Shown here piece by piece: positions 5,118 through 8,271 of a DNA stretch of 8,271 bases. Location: assembly GCA_934655935.1 (NCBI GenBank), contig CAKUHJ010000086.1:1-8271 (forward strand), written 5' to 3'. The DNA comes from an uncultured Oscillospiraceae bacterium. GTDB lineage: Bacteria; Bacillota; Clostridia; Oscillospirales; Oscillospiraceae. A program made the position numbers and the translations under genes. How positions within the stretch are numbered: position 1 is the stretch's first letter; each line of letters starts with the position of its first letter. The notes below the pieces were generated by a model, which ran no database searches, was not told where the DNA came from, and worked only from the letters and a program-made list of their open reading frames with translations.

Positions 5118-6106
5118 CAGATTTTCAGCTTGGAGAGGGGATTGGCCTCTGCGGCGATTTTTTTATCGGTGTTTTCGATGTGCGTGTAAATCTGCGTGGT
5201 ATTGAGGTTTTCATGGCCCAGTACCTCCTGCAGCGTCTTCAGGTCCACACCGTTTGCCAGCATCAGCGTCGCCGCCGTGTGGCGGAGCTTGTGCGCGGAG
5301 AATTGGTCGCTGTCAAGTCCAGCCTGCAGAAGATGCTTCTTGACCAGCCGGTGCACGGCGCTGACGCTGATTCTGTTTTTATCGCGGGAGCCGAACAGCG
5401 CCTTGTTGTCCGTCAGCACAACCTGATTCCGTTCCTGAAGATACCGGTCAAGCGCCTTTCGGCAGGCGGCGCCCATATATACAATGCGCTCCTTATTGCC
5501 CTTGCCGAGGACCCGGATGCGGTCCTCGTAAACGTCGGAAAGATTCAGCCCGACAAGCTCAGAGCGCCGGACGCCGCAATTCAGGAACAGCATCAGGATC
5601 GCAAAGTCACGCGCCTGATTGGGCCCCTCCACGGCCTTCAGAAGCCTGGTGGATTCTTCCAGCGTCAGGTACTTCGGAAGCGATTTCCGGATTTTCGGGA
5701 ATTCGATATCCTTGACGGGATTGACCGACGTCTGCTTGGTGCTGACGCTCAGGTATTTGTAGAAGGCCTTGATGGCAGAGAGCTTCCGCGCGCGTGCCGC
5801 TGCGCTGATGCCCGCGTTCTGCTCCGCGGCCTCGCGGTTATCCCGGTCGTTGGAGAGATAGGAGAGAAAATCGAAAACCTCAGAGGTTGTGACCGCCTCC
5901 AGAAACGGCAGATCAACGTCCTTGATGGGAATGTCTTCAAGCGGCGTCGTGTAGGGAAGCTCGCTGCGCATCAGCTTCAGAAAACGGAAAAACATCCGAA
6001 GATCCAGATAGTATTCCGAAACGGTATTTTTTGACTGGCCCTTGATCGATTCGTGATAGGCAAGAAAGTCTCTCAGAACGGCAGGGCTGTCCGCATATTT
6101 CATCAT
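5117..6106 (-). CDS. Tyrosine recombinase / integrase (XerC/D-like)
   Basis: Site-specific DNA recombinase of 329 residues. An N-terminal SAM-like core-binding domain (about 8-120; NTVSEYYLDLRMFFRFL at 27-43) precedes the catalytic domain (about 145-320). All catalytic residues are visible: R180 in CGVRRSEL, K202 in LGKGNKER, H272 and R275 in AHKLRHTAATLML, H298 in LGHENLNTT, and nucleophile Y307 in QIYTHI. Nothing is truncated. Two ATG codons in tandem (6104-6106, 6101-6103) follow GAGGTGAT at 6111-6118; the earlier is chosen, though either could serve. A longer frame reaching 6151 lacks a ribosome binding site. Length and motifs match Xer-type rather than large phage integrases, and no phage genes are near. 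It might act on a chromosomal resolution site, a small element, or a local invertible segment. Confidence 0.93.
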   Translation of the reverse strand: MMKYADSPAVLRDFLAYHESIKGQSKNTVSEYYLDLRMFFRFLKLMRSELPYTTPLEDIPIKDVDLPFLEAVTTSEVFDFLSYLSNDRDNREAAEQNAGISAAARARKLSAIKAFYKYLSVSTKQTSVNPVKDIEFPKIRKSLPKYLTLEESTRLLKAVEGPNQARDFAILMLFLNCGVRRSELVGLNLSDVYEDRIRVLGKGNKERIVYMGAACRKALDRYLQERNQVVLTDNKALFGSRDKNRISVSAVHRLVKKHLLQAGLDSDQFSAHKLRHTAATLMLANGVDLKTLQEVLGHENLNTTQIYTHIENTDKKIAAEANPLSKLKI

Positions 6107-6177
6107 AATAATCACCTCGTGAGACAGGCTTATCCTGAATTGGATTTTCACATTTTTTGCTACGGACTGAGCCGAGT

Positions 6178-6205
6178 ATAATAAAAAACAAGATGAACGT
6201 CACAA
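6178..6205 (-). promoter_or_regulatory. Possible second, proximal recombinase promoter
   Basis: On the minus strand TTGTGA (6200-6205) and TATTAT (6178-6183) are spaced by 16 bases, within an AT-rich stretch 70-100 bp before the recombinase start. The -35 match is modest (four of six). If used, it would give a leader of about 65 nt and place the palindrome at 6240-6267 upstream of the promoter. Confidence 0.3.
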
Positions 6206-6239
6206 ATCTGAATCGCGTATGAAGCTCAGATGAGTGAAC

Positions 6240-6267
6240 GCAGCAACAAACATAATTTTGTTGAGGC
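6240..6267. promoter_or_regulatory. 11-6-11 inverted repeat upstream of the recombinase (candidate operator or core site)
   Basis: GCAGCAACAAA (6240-6250) and TTTGTTGAGGC (6257-6267) are inverted repeats at 9 of 11 positions around a 6-bp spacer, the layout of a Xer/tyrosine-recombinase core site. An outer pair, TGAAGC-TCA (6220-6228) and TGAGGCTTCA (6262-6271), partly extends the symmetry. Its inner CAACAAA / TTTGTTG is shared with the palindrome at 6342-6371. A regulatory site for an unknown factor is equally possible. Confidence 0.45.
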
Positions 6268-6292
6268 TTCAATCGTGACCTTGAATGCCGTC

Positions 6293-6344
6293 GTTGGGGA
6301 AGGGCTATACAACCATAGCCTGTTTTCATTGGCCCTTCCACAAC
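6293..6344 (-). other. Branched inverted repeat in the recombinase leader
   Basis: GTTG (6293-6296) and GGAAGGGC (6298-6305) pair with GCCCTTCC (6332-6339) and CAAC (6341-6344) with one mismatch between. GGCTAT (6303-6308) can alternatively pair with ATAGCC (6315-6320). The two stems share bases, so they are mutually exclusive in part. It is inside the long recombinase leader if transcription starts near 6366. No known RNA family is recognised. Confidence 0.4.
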
Positions 6345-6371
6345 GCAACAAAATAAAGATTTTGTTGCGTT
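6342..6371. promoter_or_regulatory. Perfect palindrome overlapping the recombinase transcription start
   Basis: Arms of 13 bp, AACGCAACAAAAT (6342-6354) and ATTTTGTTGCGTT (6359-6371), are perfectly inverted around a 4-bp centre. It begins two bases after the -10 box of the promoter at 6373-6401, so it covers the expected start point. That position suits a repressor operator. It contains the same CAACAAA / TTTGTTG core as 6240-6267, with an 8-bp rather than 6-bp gap between the cores. It could also form a hairpin at the mRNA 5' end. Confidence 0.6.
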
Positions 6372-6372
6372 C

Positions 6373-6401
6373 ATGATATCAGATCAAGCGCAGAATGTCA
6401 A
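6373..6401 (-). promoter_or_regulatory. Sigma-A-type promoter of the recombinase gene
   Basis: On the minus strand a perfect TTGACA (6396-6401), a 17-base spacer, and TATCAT (6373-6378, five of six). It is among the best promoter matches in the window. Expected start is near 6366, giving an unusually long leader of about 260 nt before the recombinase ATG. Confidence 0.75.
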
Positions 6402-6415
6402 GCGGTCATTTATTT

Positions 6416-6448
6416 GCCCGGTATGCGCGGGTTCTGCGCATACCGGGC
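6416..6448 (-). terminator. Strong hairpin downstream of lysR (probable terminator, atypical)
   Basis: A perfect 13-bp stem, GCCCGGTATGCGC (6416-6428) with GCGCATACCGGGC (6436-6448), and a 7-nt loop, 27 bases after the lysR stop. On the minus strand it is followed by AAATAAATG rather than a T-run, so a textbook intrinsic terminator is not shown. Its place between lysR and the recombinase promoter suggests that it separates the two transcripts. Confidence 0.45.
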
Positions 6449-6475
6449 TGAATCAACGTTTTCTCTTGCGTGGGG

Positions 6476-7408
6476 TCAGAAATTCGTGAAATGATACGAA
6501 TGTCCCAGATCATAGGCCATTTTATTGCTTTCGGAGATAAAATCCATAAACCTGGTTGCGGCAGAGCTTGGCGTGACGTCCTGAAGCGTACACATGCTGA
6601 CAGAACGCGCAGGAACGGTAAAATCGGTCTTCAGCGGCAGAATTACACCGCGGCCAAGGCCGGACTGCGAGAACTCCTCTGTGACGCACGCCACGCCAAG
6701 GCCGATTCTTGCCAGCGCAATCAGCAGATTGTGCGAGCCCAGCTCGATTTCCGGCTGGATCGCATAGCCGTGCTGCGCGAAAAACTGCTCGATGTAGACG
6801 CGGGAGCTGGCTTTTCTTTCCAGAAGGATCAGCGGAAGACCAGCAATTTCTTCCATAGAATAAGAATGGTCGAAATCACAGTCGTAATCCGGCGCGGCGA
6901 CAAAAATGGTATGCGTGTCCACGCAGTGCCGGACGCAGTAGGCTTCTTTGTCCTGCGGCTCCGTGGCAAAGGCAATGTCGACCTGGCCGGCGTGAAGATA
7001 GTCCAGAACCATCTGGCTCGTTCCGTTTAGAATCCGGATGCGGATGTCCGGGTAATCGCGGTGAAACGCCTCCAGCCTGGATACGAGATAGGTTTTTGTC
7101 ACGGTGTCGCTCGCGCCGATGGAAAGCTCGCCCGTCAGCAGCTGCCGCGTCTGCGCAATTTTTTCCTCGCCGCTTTTGATCAGACCCAGCCCGTGCGTGA
7201 CATAGTCAAGCAGCATTCTTCCCTCGCTGGTCAGAACGACGCCGCGGGTGCTTCTTGAAAACAGCCGCACCTGCAGCTGCTCCTCCAGCTGCTTGATGGA
7301 CTGGCTGACGGCGGACTGCGAAATAAATAAATTCTGCGCTGCCGCCGAGATATTCCCCATGCGGGCAACCTCCTGAAAGACACGGTAGAGCTCAAGCTTT
7401 ACAGCCAT
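6476..7408 (-). CDS. LysR-family transcriptional regulator
   Basis: DNA-binding regulator of 310 residues, typical for the family. The N-terminal winged helix-turn-helix spans about 4-62: NISAAAQNLFISQSAVSQSI (19-38) is the HTH and LFSRSTRGVVLTSEG (49-63) the wing. A linker helix (to about 90) leads to a two-lobed effector-binding domain from LSIGASDTV onward. The ATG follows GGAGG (7415-7419) by six bases. It diverges from hpt with 133 bp between. Such regulators often control a neighbouring operon in response to a small-molecule inducer. hpt is not a usual LysR target, whereas the TRAP/UroD operon on the far side of the recombinase is a reasonable candidate. The effector is unknown. Confidence 0.93.
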   Translation of the reverse strand: MAVKLELYRVFQEVARMGNISAAAQNLFISQSAVSQSIKQLEEQLQVRLFSRSTRGVVLTSEGRMLLDYVTHGLGLIKSGEEKIAQTRQLLTGELSIGASDTVTKTYLVSRLEAFHRDYPDIRIRILNGTSQMVLDYLHAGQVDIAFATEPQDKEAYCVRHCVDTHTIFVAAPDYDCDFDHSYSMEEIAGLPLILLERKASSRVYIEQFFAQHGYAIQPEIELGSHNLLIALARIGLGVACVTEEFSQSGLGRGVILPLKTDFTVPARSVSMCTLQDVTPSSAATRFMDFISESNKMAYDLGHSYHFTNF

Positions 7409-7430
7409 AGGAAACCTCCATTAGTCGTGC

Positions 7431-7445
7431 TTATGCATGTAATAA
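7431..7445. promoter_or_regulatory. Candidate LysR-type box in front of lysR
   Basis: TTAT (7431-7434), seven bases, ATAA (7442-7445) form a short interrupted palindrome that also contains the T-N11-A signature of LysR-type sites. It lies 23-37 bp before the lysR start, a usual place for autoregulation. The match is short and the region AT-rich, so this is tentative. Confidence 0.3.
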
Positions 7446-7456
7446 TAAACATCTAT

Positions 7457-7485
7457 TTTACTTATCTCTTTCTGACGATTATAAT
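7457..7485 (+). promoter_or_regulatory. Sigma-A-type promoter of hpt
   Basis: TTTACT (7457-7462, four of six), 17 bases, then a perfect TATAAT (7480-7485). Expected start is near 7492, a leader of about 50 nt. The -10 lies within the palindrome ATTATAAT, so it could also be read on the other strand for lysR, but no good opposite -35 is seen. Confidence 0.65.
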
Positions 7486-7541
7486 GATTCCGCTTGCAAA
7501 AGTCCAGAAAAAATTTTCAAATTTTCAGGAGATAGGTTATC

Positions 7542-8093
7542 ATGCTGATCAGAACGCCGGAACAGGATATTGAGCGCGTCTTATTTACGGAGAAAACAAT
7601 TGCGGCTCGCGTCGAGCAGATCGGTGCGGAGCTGACCGCACGGCTTGGCGACAAGCGTCCCGTGCTGGTATGCGTGCTCAAGGGTGCTTCGTTTTTTTTC
7701 ATTGATCTCTGCCGCTGCATGAACTGCACCATCGACATGGATTTCATCGCGGTATCCAGCTATGGCGCGAGCGATAAATCCACCGGCGTTGTACGCCTGA
7801 TCAAGGACCTGGATAACAATATTACGGGCCGGGACGTCATCATCGTCGAGGATATTATCGACTCCGGCCTTACCATGCAGTATCTGCGCCAGCTGTTTTC
7901 CGCGCGCAACCCGGCGTCGATTACAACGGTTTCCTTCCTGGATAAGTCCGACTGCCATAAGCCGAGCCTGAAGACCGATCTTTGCGGCTTTGAGATTCCG
8001 AACGAGTTTGTGGTTGGTTATGGACTTGATTATGCCAATTATTACCGCAACCTCCCCTACATCGGCGTTCTCCGGCCGGAATGCTACGCATAA
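7542..8093 (+). CDS. hpt: Hypoxanthine(-guanine) phosphoribosyltransferase
   Basis: Purine salvage enzyme that joins hypoxanthine (and usually guanine) to PRPP, giving IMP or GMP and pyrophosphate, in the cytoplasm. At 183 residues it has the normal bacterial Hpt length. Visible motifs: LKGAS (46-50, pyrophosphate loop), SSYG (72-75, flexible catalytic loop), the PRPP-binding motif VIIVEDIIDSGLT (99-111) with E103-D104 for the ribose hydroxyls and D107 as general base, K135 in FLDKSD for the purine, and VVGYGLDYANYYRNLPYIG near the C-terminus for base stacking and metal binding. AGGAGA at 7527-7532 precedes the ATG by nine bases. No clear terminator follows; a new promoter and guanine riboswitch start within 50-100 bp, so the downstream gene is likely also purine-related. 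Confidence 0.96.
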   Translation: MLIRTPEQDIERVLFTEKTIAARVEQIGAELTARLGDKRPVLVCVLKGASFFFIDLCRCMNCTIDMDFIAVSSYGASDKSTGVVRLIKDLDNNITGRDVIIVEDIIDSGLTMQYLRQLFSARNPASITTVSFLDKSDCHKPSLKTDLCGFEIPNEFVVGYGLDYANYYRNLPYIGVLRPECYA

Positions 8094-8137
8094 CGAAAAC
8101 TTTTCAAAATCCCCTGCTTTTTCATTCAACTCGTCTA

Positions 8138-8166
8138 TTGACGAAATTCGTTTTTTCCTGTAAACT
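8138..8166 (+). promoter_or_regulatory. Promoter of the riboswitch-controlled transcript
   Basis: TTGACG (8138-8143, five of six), 17 bases, TAAACT (8161-8166, four of six). The expected start near 8173 is about 18 bases before the riboswitch aptamer, consistent with a promoter for that leader. Confidence 0.6.
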
Positions 8167-8190
8167 TGAAGCCACAAGTTGATATCGTGC

Positions 8191-8254
8191 CCAATATAGT
8201 TCCGGATATATGGCCCGGATGTCTCTACCGCAGCGCCAAAGCTGCGACTATTGG
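8191..8254 (+). ncRNA. Purine riboswitch aptamer, guanine type
   Basis: The three-way junction of the purine riboswitch is visible. P1 is CCAATA (8191-8196) with TATTGG (8249-8254). P2 is TCCGG (8201-8205) with CCGGA (8215-8219), closing a loop that carries the conserved TATGG. J2/3 includes the conserved CTACC ending (8225-8229) with U at 8222 and 8226 where the ligand-binding pair is expected. P3 is CGCAGC (8229-8234) with GCTGCG (8241-8246), with a CCAAA-type loop that can kiss the P2 loop. J3/1 reads GACTAT, so the specificity base at 8248 is C, which pairs with guanine; adenine types have T. In this family guanine normally switches expression off. The expression platform starts at 8255 and runs past the window; the controlled gene is not visible but is probably a purine transporter or salvage gene. 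Confidence 0.9.
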
Positions 8255-8271
8255 AACCGAACCTCTCCCGG

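Noticed and set aside
4968..5189. Small plus-strand open frame of 73 codons in the hairpin-rich region
   Set aside because: It is read through inverted repeats and a terminator, lacks a good ribosome binding site and runs into the recombinase gene in antisense. It looks like a chance frame in a repeat.
5105..6034. Plus-strand open frame of about 309 codons antisense to the recombinase
   Set aside because: The opposite strand encodes an intact tyrosine recombinase with every catalytic residue; this frame has no recognisable motif.
6342..6371. The perfect palindrome as a recombinase-gene terminator or lysR terminator
   Set aside because: No T-run follows on either strand, and it lies directly at the transcription start of a strong promoter, so an operator role fits better.
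5937..6374. Minus-strand open frame upstream of and overlapping the recombinase start
   Set aside because: It runs through the palindromes and leader, then out of frame into the recombinase gene. No ribosome binding site supports it and the protein has no family features.
1..8271. CRISPR array, tRNA or rRNA genes
   Set aside because: No regularly spaced direct repeats with spacers were seen, and no cloverleaf or rRNA-like segment could be recognised by eye on either strand.

Overview
The window looks like chromosomal DNA from a low-redundancy, fairly GC-rich Firmicute. An Oscillospiraceae-type gut Clostridia is my best guess. The reasons are strong AGGAGG-type ribosome binding sites, TTGACA/TATAAT promoters with 17-nt spacing, a lipoprotein signal on the solute-binding protein, a guanine-type purine riboswitch, and the gene families present. 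The assignment to organism is inference.

Left part (1-4772, all on the minus strand): an operon read right to left. Order of transcription: a TTGACA-17-TATTGT promoter (4744-4772), a ~170-nt structured leader, two tandem uroporphyrinogen-decarboxylase-superfamily proteins (3497-4564 and 2442-3491), then a complete solute-binding protein (dctP, 1147-2199), small permease (dctQ, 581-1072) and the N-terminal part of the large permease (dctM, 1-584) of a TRAP transporter, cut by the window edge. The two UroD-like proteins are not heme-pathway UroD. They resemble the MtaA/CmuA-type methyltransferase branch, but their presumed zinc-ligand positions differ from each other and from the HxC...C pattern. 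The operon therefore looks like uptake of a small organic acid coupled to an unidentified UroD-family reaction. The substrate cannot be read from the sequence.

Middle part (4773-6475): an AT-rich region with 21-bp-spaced direct repeats upstream of the operon promoter. Next is a ~230-bp non-coding stretch packed with hairpins and bounded by a 10-bp inverted repeat (possibly a dispersed repeat element). Then comes a complete tyrosine recombinase (5117-6106, minus). Its 5' region holds a very good promoter whose start overlaps a perfect 13-bp-arm palindrome, and a second related palindrome ~100 bp downstream.

Right part (6476-8271): a LysR-family regulator (minus) diverges from hpt, hypoxanthine phosphoribosyltransferase (plus). 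After hpt there is a further promoter and a guanine riboswitch aptamer at 8191-8254; the gene it controls lies beyond the window. The LysR gene may regulate the TRAP/UroD operon: a TTAT-N7-ATAA box lies in front of lysR and two TTAT-N7-ATAT repeats lie upstream of the operon promoter. With the riboswitch, hpt marks a purine salvage neighbourhood.
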